From Paludifilum halophilum (GTDB lineage Bacteria; Bacillota; Bacilli; Thermoactinomycetales; DSM-45169), in contig NZ_NOWF01000012.1 of assembly GCF_002245355.1 (NCBI RefSeq), positions 32,705-96,704 of the forward strand: a stretch of DNA of 64,000 nt. Direction: 5' to 3'. Shown piece by piece: positions 37,620-46,118 of the stretch. A program made the position numbers and the translations under genes. The first letter of the stretch is position 1. Every line of letters starts with the position of its first letter. The notes under the pieces were generated by a model. It saw nothing but the letters and a program-made list of their open reading frames with translations. It did not search any database and was not told the origin of the DNA.

Positions 37620-39437
37620 TTATGATGATGCGACCTTTGAATCCGCGACTTCCGCCAAGGCGTTGGTCACTTTCCCGTATTCGGAAGCGTGGGGCCGGTC
37701 GTCGTCGTCACCGTACCCGTAATCCAGCATGCGGTTCCGGTTAAGGCAGAGCTTGGTAAACCGGGGGCGCAACAGGTCGAAGAGTTCGAACCGTTCCCTC
37801 AGTTCGGGATGTTCTTCCTGATACCGGAGAATGGTTTTGCGGACCTGGGTCCAGAAAGCGATCTCGGAATATCCCTCTTCCTTTTCCAGCAGGCCTGAGA
37901 GGTAGCGGAAATGGCAGATGAACAACCCGGTGAAGATGAATTGGCACAGACCTTCAGGGGGTTCGCTCCGCAGCACTTGCTTGAGGTCCTCGGACAGGTT
38001 CCGCAGTTCCGGCAGGGGTTGGTCGCTGACGTTGACGTCGTCGACGAAGTCCTTGACAGCCAACCGGTGGGGAATATCGTTCTTCAGCACCAGGATGGTG
38101 TTCTGACCGTGGGGGGAGAAGACCACCCCGTAACGGTACAGGAAGTGGAGCAAGGGAGGAAGAATGACGTCGGACAGCCGCTTCACCCATTCGTCGACAC
38201 TCAGTCCGGAGCGTTGGATCAACTTGGAGATAAAGGATTTGCCGTTTCCGTCCACGTGAAGGAGTGCCGCCAGGGTGATCGGTTGTTCCCCTTCCTCCAT
38301 ATAGGTGTAAATACTCTCCCTCCAAATGCAGCCCAACATTTCCAGGTACTGATAGGGGGCGCCCGGTAAGCGGGTGTAATAGGGATGATCGTAGTTGAGG
38401 CTGGCAATCTCTCCGGGCAGAACGACACGGCATTCGTCCCGGAGGAACTCGTCTTTTTCCCAAATCCCTTTGATGTACTCGGTGATCTTGGGAGCCAGCA
38501 CGGTCCGTTCACCGGGCAATCCCCGGTATACCAATGTGTTGAGGATGCTCATGGGCAATTTGACGTGGTGCTTCTCCTTGTGACTCGTGTTGACAAAGGT
38601 GCGGATGGATTGCTGAGGGAGATACGAGTCCTTTCCTTCCTCCAGATAAACGATGTCTTTGTTGGCAATGTCTTCGGCGAACAAAGGGAGAATGCAGCGG
38701 TCCCACTGCCACCGGTGGACGGGGATGAACCGGTAGTCATCGGGGTTCAACCCCTGCTCTTCCAATCGGCCGCGGAAACGATCCAGGGTCTCCTCTTCCA
38801 GCTCCCCCCGGATCAGGGAGTCATAATCCACGGAGCGAACGGCGTGAAAATCAGTTTTCTCCCGATGGACGGCGATCCATCCGAGGCGAACCGGTTGTTG
38901 CTGTTCCGGTGCATAGGAACGGTAATCCTCGTAGCCGAATCCGATCCGTCCTTTGTTGTAGGTAATCCAGGGATGCCCCTCCATTTCCCCTTCCAGCTCG
39001 GCGTAATCCAGGTCGACGACCTCTTTTTGCCGGTTCTGCTTTTTCGCCAGGATGTGGGCGTCCGCGAGCAGGGTGTGGTGGTATTCGCGGATGAGGTGAC
39101 CCGTGGTCTCCCCGGACATGCCGATGGTTGGTTGCAGATCGAGAAGGAATTGAATCGGATTGGCGGCCGGTATTTTTCGGCCGGCTTCCTCCCGTTCAAT
39201 CGATTCGGGGAGGACGTCGAAGCTGTCGAACAGTCGCTTTTTCGCCTCGAAGGTGTATCGGATGCCGCCCTTTAATTCCAGGGAGTATGTTTTCTTTTTC
39301 CCTTCGCTCTGAATGACGTCGGGCGAGATGATGTCTTCATACATGAATTCCGAGATCATTTTGGTGAGAAGGTCACGGGAGACGGTTTCCCAGGATCGGG
39401 TGTGGAGAATGTCGTTGATCGGTTTCGGTTCGTTCAT
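37620..39437 (-). CDS. IucA/IucC family siderophore synthetase (IucC/RhbF-like)
   Basis: NIS synthetases use ATP to form an acyl-adenylate of citrate and join it to an amine. The 605-residue product has the conserved EGHPWITYNKGRIGFGYEDY-type nucleotide-binding segment and LHVDGNGKSFISKLI. By order and similarity it should add the second hydroxamate arm to a citryl monoamide. AAAGGA precedes the ATG. It starts six bases after the monooxygenase stop and is the fifth gene of the operon. Confidence 0.88.
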   Translation of the reverse strand: MNEPKPINDILHTRSWETVSRDLLTKMISEFMYEDIISPDVIQSEGKKKTYSLELKGGIRYTFEAKKRLFDSFDVLPESIEREEAGRKIPAANPIQFLLDLQPTIGMSGETTGHLIREYHHTLLADAHILAKKQNRQKEVVDLDYAELEGEMEGHPWITYNKGRIGFGYEDYRSYAPEQQQPVRLGWIAVHREKTDFHAVRSVDYDSLIRGELEEETLDRFRGRLEEQGLNPDDYRFIPVHRWQWDRCILPLFAEDIANKDIVYLEEGKDSYLPQQSIRTFVNTSHKEKHHVKLPMSILNTLVYRGLPGERTVLAPKITEYIKGIWEKDEFLRDECRVVLPGEIASLNYDHPYYTRLPGAPYQYLEMLGCIWRESIYTYMEEGEQPITLAALLHVDGNGKSFISKLIQRSGLSVDEWVKRLSDVILPPLLHFLYRYGVVFSPHGQNTILVLKNDIPHRLAVKDFVDDVNVSDQPLPELRNLSEDLKQVLRSEPPEGLCQFIFTGLFICHFRYLSGLLEKEEGYSEIAFWTQVRKTILRYQEEHPELRERFELFDLLRPRFTKLCLNRNRMLDYGYGDDDDRPHASEYGKVTNALAEVADSKVASS

Positions 39438-39443
39438 CTTGGT

Positions 39444-40814
39444 TCATCCTTTCACCGGAATTTTGTGGGCGATCGGAGTTTCGGTTACCCCAAATTGCTG
39501 GAAGACGTTGCGATCGGATACGGGGTAAACCTCCCGTCCGGTCAGGGTGTTGATGATGACGGAGTTCCGGTGGGCACCCAATCCGAGATCAGGGGCTCCC
39601 ACGCCGTGGGTGTGCAATTCGCCGTTTTGAATGAAAATGTCGTTTCCTGCTTCCTGCGTGAGGGCCAGCCGGTAGTCCGGTCCGACGACGTATCTTCCCG
39701 CTTCGTCCCAGCGGATCAGGGAATGGAGACCGGTGACGAAGGAAGGGATGGGGTGCCGGTAACCGGTGGCCAGGATGACCACGTCGCTTTCATGGTCGAA
39801 GGCTTCCCCCGTATCCCGGTGCAGGCAGTGAAGGCGATAGGTCGAAGTCCCTTCTGCGTTGGTAGTCGGGCGAATCTCCCGCAATTCGGTATGGGAGAGA
39901 AGGCGGACAGGGAGTTCTCGGGCTCCGACGGTCCGCTCGTAGATCAGGTCATAGATATCGGCAATGGTGCCGGCGCTGATTCCTTTATACAACAGGTCTT
40001 GATTCCGCAACTTTTCGTCCCGTTTTTCCTGGGGCAGGGAGTGAAAGTGTCGGGTGTAGTCCGGGGAGAAGTGCTCCAATCCCAGTTTGGAATATTCCAT
40101 CGGGAAGAAGCCGGCGGAACGGGTGAACCAATCCAACTGGTACCCGTGGTCCTCCTGTTCCTGTAACAAGGTATAAAACACTTCGGCGGCACTTTGCCCG
40201 GAACCGATCACCGTGATGGAACGGGCTTTGCGGCAGCGTTCCAGGCGGTCGAGGAAACGGGCGGAATGGAATACGTCTTCTGGAGGAAGACCGCTGAATC
40301 GTTCGTGGATATGGGGAACGCTTCCCACGCCCAGGGCCAGGTGCCGGGTGCGGTATACCTGCGTCTCCCCCGTGTTCGGGTCGATCGCTTCCACTCGGTA
40401 ATGACTTTCCGGATCTTCTGCCACCCATTGGACATCCACCACCTTTTGACCGAAACGGCAGTTGTCCAGCCGGTTGGCGACCCATTCGCAATAATGGTTG
40501 TATTCCCGACGGGGGATATGGAAGCGTTCCAGAAAGTAGAAATGGTAGAGGCGGTTATGTTCCTTCAGGTAGTTGAGAAAGCTGTAGGGGCTGGTGGGAT
40601 CAGCCATGGTCACCACGTCCGCGAAAAAGGGAACCTGGAGGGTCGTGCCTTCGATCAACAGCCCCGGGTGCCAGGCGAAGCGGGGTTTCTGTTCCAGGAA
40701 CAGGGCCTCCACTTCAGGCGTTTTCGTCAGCATGGCGGCCAGTCCCAGGTTAAAGGGGCCGATCCCCACGCCCAGGAGATCCAGAATCTTTCGGGAGGAT
40801 GATTGCTCAAACAT
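39444..40814 (-). CDS. Lysine/ornithine N-monooxygenase family protein (IucD/RhbE-like)
   Basis: These flavoproteins hydroxylate the terminal amine of lysine, ornithine or a diamine using NADPH and oxygen, giving the hydroxylamine used for hydroxamates. The 456-residue product has FAD motif GIGPFNLGLA, NADPH motif GSGQSAAEV and the LATGYRHP motif. The start at 40814 is preferred over an upstream GTG with no ribosome site, although spacing to GGAG is long. It overlaps the acetyltransferase gene by eight bases. Confidence 0.87.
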   Translation of the reverse strand: MFEQSSSRKILDLLGVGIGPFNLGLAAMLTKTPEVEALFLEQKPRFAWHPGLLIEGTTLQVPFFADVVTMADPTSPYSFLNYLKEHNRLYHFYFLERFHIPRREYNHYCEWVANRLDNCRFGQKVVDVQWVAEDPESHYRVEAIDPNTGETQVYRTRHLALGVGSVPHIHERFSGLPPEDVFHSARFLDRLERCRKARSITVIGSGQSAAEVFYTLLQEQEDHGYQLDWFTRSAGFFPMEYSKLGLEHFSPDYTRHFHSLPQEKRDEKLRNQDLLYKGISAGTIADIYDLIYERTVGARELPVRLLSHTELREIRPTTNAEGTSTYRLHCLHRDTGEAFDHESDVVILATGYRHPIPSFVTGLHSLIRWDEAGRYVVGPDYRLALTQEAGNDIFIQNGELHTHGVGAPDLGLGAHRNSVIINTLTGREVYPVSDRNVFQQFGVTETPIAHKIPVKG

Positions 40815-41421
40815 CGATGGATCCCACTCCTTCGGTCCAGTTCTCGATAAAAGGTTCACGGTGACAAAACATCAGGGCCGCCCGTTTGTCCGGAAGCTCG
40901 ATCTCGTGTTGGAAACGGAATCCGCATTTCTCGAAGATATGGATCATTTTTTCATTTCGAATGTCCGGTTCCGCCACGGCTTTTTGCGTCGCGTCGTGTC
41001 GGAACAACCAGCGAGTGATCGTCTGGAGCAGCGGCAGGGCGTATCCTTTTCCCAGGTAGGAGGGGGGACCGATCAACAGGTGAACGCCCTGGTCTGCGGG
41101 ATGCCAGTCGTAATGTTTGCCCAGGACATCGTCTTTCGCCCAATAGGTCTCCCAGTAACTCATCGGGATTCCCTCCAGCATGCCGATGTGGAGGTCCTGA
41201 TGGGAATCGGCCAGAAATGATTTCAGGTGCTTGCGGTATCGATCCAAGGGGATGTTCAGCTTCCAGAACGGAATCACATGGGGTTCGTGGTGCCACTGAT
41301 GAAGCCGTTCCAGATCCTCTTCGAATTCTACTGGTCGAAAGGAGATCCGTTTTTGGATCGTCGGGTGATACAGACCGAAGGTTTTACCGGCGCGTTCCGT
41401 TTCCCGCGTGTTCGAGGTCAC
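40807..41421 (-). CDS. GNAT acetyltransferase of siderophore synthesis (IucB/RhbD-like)
   Basis: Members acylate the N-hydroxy amine to make the hydroxamate. The 204-residue product has the IucB-type pattern EPHVIPFWKLNIPLDRY and the acetyl-CoA-binding loop GPPSYLGKGYALPLL, with NEKMIHIFEKCGF near the end. The GTG at 41421 has AAAGGAGTGAAGG upstream. It overlaps the IucA-like gene by 38 bases and the monooxygenase by eight. Confidence 0.87.
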   Translation of the reverse strand: MTSNTRETERAGKTFGLYHPTIQKRISFRPVEFEEDLERLHQWHHEPHVIPFWKLNIPLDRYRKHLKSFLADSHQDLHIGMLEGIPMSYWETYWAKDDVLGKHYDWHPADQGVHLLIGPPSYLGKGYALPLLQTITRWLFRHDATQKAVAEPDIRNEKMIHIFEKCGFRFQHEIELPDKRAALMFCHREPFIENWTEGVGSIDV

Positions 41422-43225
41422 GTTCCTTCACTCCTTTCACGATGGGGTTGATCACCCGGACGTAGACCGATTGACTTTCCATCGGACCGACCAGCTCATC
41501 CATGTCGTGGAGTCGGGTGAGCAGGTTGGCTTTGCAGGGCAGTTGTTCGTCGCTAAGGAGGCTTTCCAATAGCCGGGAAGGTTCCCGGTTGTGCGGGAGA
41601 AGCCGTTGCAGCCGCTGCCGCAGCTGTTCCAGCAAGGATTCTTCCTCTGCCAATCCCGCCGTGCCGAATCCGTTGATCAGACCCATGAGGTGGTTGAGGA
41701 AGAAATAGTAACGCAGGCGCTCGTCTGCCACATGGTCTTCGCACCGGGTCTCTCCCTTTCCGTCGATTCCGGGAAAAATCCTCTGCAGTTGGGGAAAGGT
41801 GGATTGACAGTAGTAGTAGCCTTGGTTGTCGCGGTAGAAGAACCGGTGAGGGTAGCCTTCCTTCAGTTTCACCAAGCTGTTTTGCTGATGGGCTTCCAAT
41901 GCGACTCCATAGGTGAGATACAGCCACATCAAGGGTTCCAGGCTTCGATCGAGGTACCGGTGAAACCAGTCCAGGCTGACTTCCTGGGTCGTTCTCCCCT
42001 CTTTTTTCGCAAGGGTCGTGATCAAGCGGGCCAGACGGGACTGTTCACCGGGCAGGGGATCCTGACACAGCCCCGCGATCAAGGTAACGCAGTCGCCTTC
42101 CCGCCCTCGGAAGGGATTCTCCCGGATGGCCACTTCAAAACCGGATTCTTCCCGTTCAGGGTCCTCCAGGGTGAGGTACGCCGGATCCTCGATGATGTGG
42201 AAGTCGGGAAATGCTTGCTTCATCTCTTCACCGATGCGGGTTTTCATCATTCTCGAGACCTCCACCCCCCGTTCCATTTCCTTTTGCTTGTTGAGGCGGA
42301 GGGAGTTGGTGATTTTGATGTTGACCGACCCTTTCAGCATGAAACGGGCGTCCGGATGATACAGCGTGCGCAGGGAAGAAGTGGCGTACCATGCCCGCCC
42401 CTGGATCCCCAAATCCTCCAATAACCCCCGGTTGATCCATTCCCGGATCCGCGGCTGGCGGAGCAGGTGAGCGGCCTGCTGGGGGTGCACAGGGAGAATG
42501 GAATCATCGTCGTCGCCGCAATACGTTTTTTTGAACTCCCCGGAAATTTCCGGATCGGACAGAAGCTCATCTTTGACCAGTCGGGTGGCGGTGGCATCCC
42601 ATGTGGAATCCTCCCGAACGATGGAAGGATGGGCCCGGAAATAGTAAAGAGGACAGGCTCCCTTCAGTTCGGGGGAATAGGCGGCCTGTTCCCGCTCCGA
42701 CAACCCCTGGCGGCTCTTCGGGGTGGGATGGAGAAGATGACCGAAGATGAGCGATTGTTCCGCATCTAAAAAGTGAAACTCGGGGTGGTACAGAGCCTTT
42801 TCGTCTCCCTTTCGGGCCTGTATGTAAGTCTGGATGTGGCCGCAACTTTGAATGACCCGTTCGACCAGATCTTCGGGAATGTCGTCGATGTCGCGCTCGA
42901 TCGCCAGTTCTTTGACGACGAGGGCCACCAGGGTGATGTAGTCGAGGAACAGCCATGACTCTGAGGAGAGACTCCGGTAGCGGAAGGGAAAAGCGAACAG
43001 GTGCCGTTGGGTTTCCGACCGGTAGCGAAGCGGTGCGAGAATCTCCAAGCGATGCCTGGGCAGGGGACAACGGATCGCTTTTCCGACAGGAGAATCCTTC
43101 AGGACGGGCCGGTAGAGATCTTTCCGGCCGGAGTTGTCATCGATGACCTCAAATTTCCCGGTTTCTCGCAGGTAGCAATTAAAGAAACTCTGCATGGTGG
43201 CCTGCCGTGCCAAAGAGTGGGACAT
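41384..43225 (-). CDS. IucA/IucC family siderophore synthetase (IucA/RhbC-like)
   Basis: This 613-residue NIS synthetase is distinct from the one at 37.6 kb. It has the N-terminal motif QATMQSFFNCYLRETG, HLLHPTPKSRQGL, and MLKGSVNIKITNSLR for substrate and ATP binding. In the rhizobactin and aerobactin pathways this type makes the first citrate amide. The 43225 start is kept because family similarity begins before the next Met. It overlaps the decarboxylase by 47 bases. Confidence 0.88.
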   Translation of the reverse strand: MSHSLARQATMQSFFNCYLRETGKFEVIDDNSGRKDLYRPVLKDSPVGKAIRCPLPRHRLEILAPLRYRSETQRHLFAFPFRYRSLSSESWLFLDYITLVALVVKELAIERDIDDIPEDLVERVIQSCGHIQTYIQARKGDEKALYHPEFHFLDAEQSLIFGHLLHPTPKSRQGLSEREQAAYSPELKGACPLYYFRAHPSIVREDSTWDATATRLVKDELLSDPEISGEFKKTYCGDDDDSILPVHPQQAAHLLRQPRIREWINRGLLEDLGIQGRAWYATSSLRTLYHPDARFMLKGSVNIKITNSLRLNKQKEMERGVEVSRMMKTRIGEEMKQAFPDFHIIEDPAYLTLEDPEREESGFEVAIRENPFRGREGDCVTLIAGLCQDPLPGEQSRLARLITTLAKKEGRTTQEVSLDWFHRYLDRSLEPLMWLYLTYGVALEAHQQNSLVKLKEGYPHRFFYRDNQGYYYCQSTFPQLQRIFPGIDGKGETRCEDHVADERLRYYFFLNHLMGLINGFGTAGLAEEESLLEQLRQRLQRLLPHNREPSRLLESLLSDEQLPCKANLLTRLHDMDELVGPMESQSVYVRVINPIVKGVKERDLEHAGNGTRR

Positions 43226-44753
43226 GTTCGAAACACTCTCCCTTCGTTTTTTCCAGCCGGAATCCGGCCAGTTTGACTTCCTCCAGGATCGACTGGATGT
43301 CTTCCGGTGTGGTGCGCGGATTCAAAAGGGTCAGTTTGAGGCAGGTCGCTCCGTCTACCTTGGTCTGGGCGATCACCGCTTTCCCTTCCGACAGGAGGGA
43401 GTGACGGATCCTTCGATTGAGTTGATCCTGCCACTCGGAGTCGCTGACCCCTTCTCCAGCGGATCGGGGGAGGTAACGGAAGACGACGGCATTTAGTTCC
43501 GGGGAAGGGTTGATGACTTCCAACCGGGGGTCCTCCGTCATCAGGCGAGCGGCCTCCCGAGCTGTTTCCAAGGTGTTCTCGATCATTCGGGAGAATCCGT
43601 TCCTGCCGAGTGTTCTCAAGGAGATAAACAACTTCAGGGCATCGAAGCGCCGCGTGGTCTGAATCGATTTGTCCACCAGGTTGGGCGTGTCTTGGGACTC
43701 CTCTTCTTCCGGGTTGAGATAATCGGCATTCAGTTTGATCCGGTCGAATGGGGCCGATTCCTTGGTCAAAAAGGCGCCGCAGCTGATCGGCTGGTAAAAC
43801 AGCTTGTGAAAATCGACCGCGATCGAGTCCGCATGATCCATGCCCGCCAGCCGGTGGCTATATCGGTCACTCAAGGCAAGCGCGCCGCCGTACGCAGCGT
43901 CCACATGGAACCACAGTCCCCGGTGTCCGGCCCGTGCGGCCAGCTCGGGGAGAGGGTCGATACTGCCGAAATCCGTTGTGCCGGCGGTGCCCACGAGGGC
44001 GAAGGGGATCAGCCCCCGCCCCTCCATGTCGGCCAACTGCCGGTCCAGATCTTTAAGGGACATGCGGTGGTTGGCATCGGTTTTCACGCTGACGACGGCT
44101 TCCTGCCCCAGGCCTAAGAGGGCGGCCGCTTGTCTGATGGTGAAGTGGGCGGCTTCGGAGCAAAGAATTCGCAGGCGGTCCGCTTGCGGGGGCAGACCGT
44201 TTTTCTGCACGTTCCAATCCAGCCGGGTCATCGAAAAATGGTCCCGGGCGAGCAAAAGGGCCATGAAGTTGGATTGGGTTCCGCCGCTGGTGAAAACCCC
44301 GTCCGCCTGCCCGCCGTAACGGAACAGGCCGCACAACCACCGAATCATCCGCTGTTCCAGCAGGGTGGCGGCTGGACTTTGGTCCCAGGAATCCATCGAT
44401 TGGTTCATCGAACTGATGAGGGCTTCCGCCGCCAGGGAAGGGATGAGGGGCGGACAATGGAGATGAGCGGCGCAAGCGGGGTGATGGACGGCCACGGAAT
44501 GGCGAACCACCGTTTTCCCCGCTTGTTCCAGCACCGCCTCGATGTCTGTTCCCGCCTCCGGACAGATGTCGAGGTGTTCGATCCGGGAAGCGATCCAGTT
44601 CGCTTCCCTTCCGCTGAAAGCACCGGGCAACCGGGCGAATTGGTCCAATATGACGTTGTGTGCCGCATTCAAGGCCCGCCGATAAGAGGAGCGGGAATCT
44701 GCGGTTTCATTGAGAAATAAGTGGTCCATAACAGATGATGGTTGAGTGGTCAT
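43179..44753 (-). CDS. PLP-dependent decarboxylase, probably L-2,4-diaminobutyrate decarboxylase (RhbB-like)
   Basis: The 524-residue protein is a group II (aromatic/glutamate type) PLP decarboxylase. The cofactor Lys is in VDFHKLFYQP, with HVDAAYGG and FTSGGTQSNFMALL also present. In rhizobactin/schizokinen loci this enzyme makes 1,3-diaminopropane from diaminobutyrate; lysine (cadaverine) is the main alternative. The start at 44753 follows GGGAGGAAGAAG. It is the first gene of the minus-strand operon, just after the Fur boxes. Confidence 0.85.
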   Translation of the reverse strand: MTTQPSSVMDHLFLNETADSRSSYRRALNAAHNVILDQFARLPGAFSGREANWIASRIEHLDICPEAGTDIEAVLEQAGKTVVRHSVAVHHPACAAHLHCPPLIPSLAAEALISSMNQSMDSWDQSPAATLLEQRMIRWLCGLFRYGGQADGVFTSGGTQSNFMALLLARDHFSMTRLDWNVQKNGLPPQADRLRILCSEAAHFTIRQAAALLGLGQEAVVSVKTDANHRMSLKDLDRQLADMEGRGLIPFALVGTAGTTDFGSIDPLPELAARAGHRGLWFHVDAAYGGALALSDRYSHRLAGMDHADSIAVDFHKLFYQPISCGAFLTKESAPFDRIKLNADYLNPEEEESQDTPNLVDKSIQTTRRFDALKLFISLRTLGRNGFSRMIENTLETAREAARLMTEDPRLEVINPSPELNAVVFRYLPRSAGEGVSDSEWQDQLNRRIRHSLLSEGKAVIAQTKVDGATCLKLTLLNPRTTPEDIQSILEEVKLAGFRLEKTKGECFEHVPLFGTAGHHAEFL

Positions 44754-44811
44754 GATCTTCTTCCTCCCATACACCATTGAGCGGAACGTTTCTCCGGCAG
44801 TGAAACAAAAC

Positions 44812-44830
44812 AATAATGATAATCGTTATC
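44812..44830 (-). promoter_or_regulatory. Fur box 1
   Basis: AATAATGATAATCGTTATC matches the 19-base Fur consensus GATAATGATAATCATTATC at 17 positions. It lies 59 bases upstream of the decarboxylase start and overlaps a second inverted repeat (CGTTATCAATAACG). Confidence 0.8.
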
Positions 44831-44974
44831 AATAACGATTGAAAATAAAGATCCTTCATCGCCAGGTAGAAGGACAGAGCAGCCGGAAGAAGCTTTTCGG
44901 TTGATTCGGTCCGCCAACCCATTGGCGGCCGGCCTTCACAGGGACGAAGACAAAACTGAATTCATCCCGAAAAT

Positions 44975-44993
44975 GATAATGATAATCATTTTC
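44975..44993. promoter_or_regulatory. Fur box 2
   Basis: GATAATGATAATCATTTTC matches the Fur consensus at 18 of 19 positions. It lies 222 bases upstream of the decarboxylase and about 140 bases before the promoter of the rightward acyl-CoA operon, so which gene it serves is uncertain. Confidence 0.8.
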
Positions 44994-45133
44994 ATTTTTG
45001 CTGTGTATATTCTACCATCTCCGTTGCCGGGAGTAAATAAGGAATTGAAAAAAATTTAAATGGATAGGGAAGATGTTGTTTCGATCGCCTGTAACACAAC
45101 GATCGCTTTATTCCACCCGGGAAACAAAAGGGT

Positions 45134-45162
45134 TTGAATATACACATAAATTGAAATAGAAT
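45134..45162 (+). promoter_or_regulatory. Promoter of the acyl-CoA catabolism operon
   Basis: TTGAAT at 45134-45139, a 17-base spacer and TAGAAT at 45157-45162. The palindrome at 45170-45191 begins at the predicted start of transcription. Confidence 0.7.
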
Positions 45163-45169
45163 AGTAAAT

Positions 45170-45191
45170 ACATACTAACCAGTTGGTATGT
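45170..45191 (+). promoter_or_regulatory. TetR-type operator palindrome
   Basis: ACATACTAAC-CA-GTTGGTATGT is a 10-bp inverted repeat with one mismatch. Size and symmetry suit a TetR-family repressor, many of which respond to acyl-CoAs. No regulator gene of that type is in the window, so the assignment rests on form and position. Confidence 0.6.
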
Positions 45192-45233
45192 AAAGGGAAT
45201 CATGTTTCGCATGATCCTCCGAACAGGCCCGGG

Positions 45234-45308
45234 ATGAGAGGCAGGGCGGGTAAACCGGAGGAAGTTGCTAATGTGGCGGCTTTTCTGGCCAGTGACGATG
45301 CATCATTT
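45234..45308 (+). pseudogene. Decayed C-terminal fragment of a short-chain dehydrogenase
   Basis: The frame reads RGRAGKPEEVANVAAFLASD followed by DASF, which is the near-C-terminal block of FabG-type SDRs (compare GRSGKPEDIANAALFFASDESSF in the intact gene next door). The rest of the gene is missing upstream, and the frame runs out of homology into the start of the intact SDR. It is probably the scar of a lost or recombined SDR copy. Confidence 0.75.
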
Positions 45309-45322
45309 TGGGGGGAAAATCA

Positions 45323-46084
45323 GTGGGACGATTAAACGGTAGAGTCGCATGGGTGACCGGTTCCGGACGAGGCATCGGAAAAAGCATCGCCAGCCGTTTT
45401 GCTCAGGAAGGGGCCAAAGTGTGTCTGACGGATGTGAACGGGGGACGGCTGCAGGAAACGGAGAGGGAATTGAAAGAGAAAGGTTTGGAAGTGAAAGCGG
45501 TTACCACCGATGTGACCGACCGGGATCAAGTGGAGGCTACCGTCAACGAGATCCTGCAATCCTGGGGACGTTTGGACATTCTCGTCAACAACGCAGGTAT
45601 CATCCGGGACAATCTGTTGTTCAAAATGACGGACGACGATTGGAATCGGGTGTTACATGTTCATTTGACCGGAAGTTTTTTGTGCAGTCGGGCCGTTCAA
45701 AAACATATGGTAGAACAACATTATGGAAGGATCATTAACCTGTCTTCCACATCGGCCCTCGGCAACCGGGGTCAAGCCAACTATTCCGCTGTCAAAGCCG
45801 GTTTACAGGGCTTTACCAAAACCTTGGCGATCGAACTTGGCAAATTCGGAATCACTTGCAATGCTGTCGCTCCGGGATTTATCGAAACCGATATGACCCG
45901 GGAAACGGCGGCCCGAGTCGGGATGGATTTTGAAGACTTCATCGAGGCGGCTCGAAAACAGATTCCGGTCGGTCGCTCGGGAAAACCGGAAGACATCGCC
46001 AATGCCGCGCTGTTTTTCGCTTCTGACGAATCCTCTTTCGTCAACGGGCAAGTCCTTTATGTCGCAGGCGGTCCCAAAGCGTAA
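45323..46084 (+). CDS. SDR family oxidoreductase, FabG-like 3-hydroxyacyl-CoA dehydrogenase
   Basis: The 253-residue product has TGSGRGIGKS for cofactor binding, NNAGIIRDN, and the catalytic residues in LSSTSALG and YSAVK. FabG-like enzymes in acyl-CoA loci usually oxidise 3-hydroxyacyl-CoA or reduce 3-ketoacyl-CoA. The GTG at 45323 has GGGGGG upstream; longer starts overlap the SDR remnant. It heads the operon and precedes two MaoC-type genes. Confidence 0.87.
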   Translation: MGRLNGRVAWVTGSGRGIGKSIASRFAQEGAKVCLTDVNGGRLQETERELKEKGLEVKAVTTDVTDRDQVEATVNEILQSWGRLDILVNNAGIIRDNLLFKMTDDDWNRVLHVHLTGSFLCSRAVQKHMVEQHYGRIINLSSTSALGNRGQANYSAVKAGLQGFTKTLAIELGKFGITCNAVAPGFIETDMTRETAARVGMDFEDFIEAARKQIPVGRSGKPEDIANAALFFASDESSFVNGQVLYVAGGPKA

Positions 46085-46118
46085 TTGAACATTACCAAAG
46101 ATTCGGGGGTGAATCGAC

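Larger units (their letters stand above)
44994..45322. other. Divergent intergenic region between the siderophore and acyl-CoA operons
   Basis: This stretch contains the promoter and TetR-type palindrome of the rightward operon and a short decayed SDR fragment (listed separately). Between 44998 and 45130 it is A/T-rich and nothing else was recognised. Confidence 0.6.

Noticed and set aside
41591..42424. Long plus-strand frame opposite the IucA-like gene
   Set aside because: It is antisense to a clear NIS synthetase gene, has no start signals and arises from G+C-rich codon bias.
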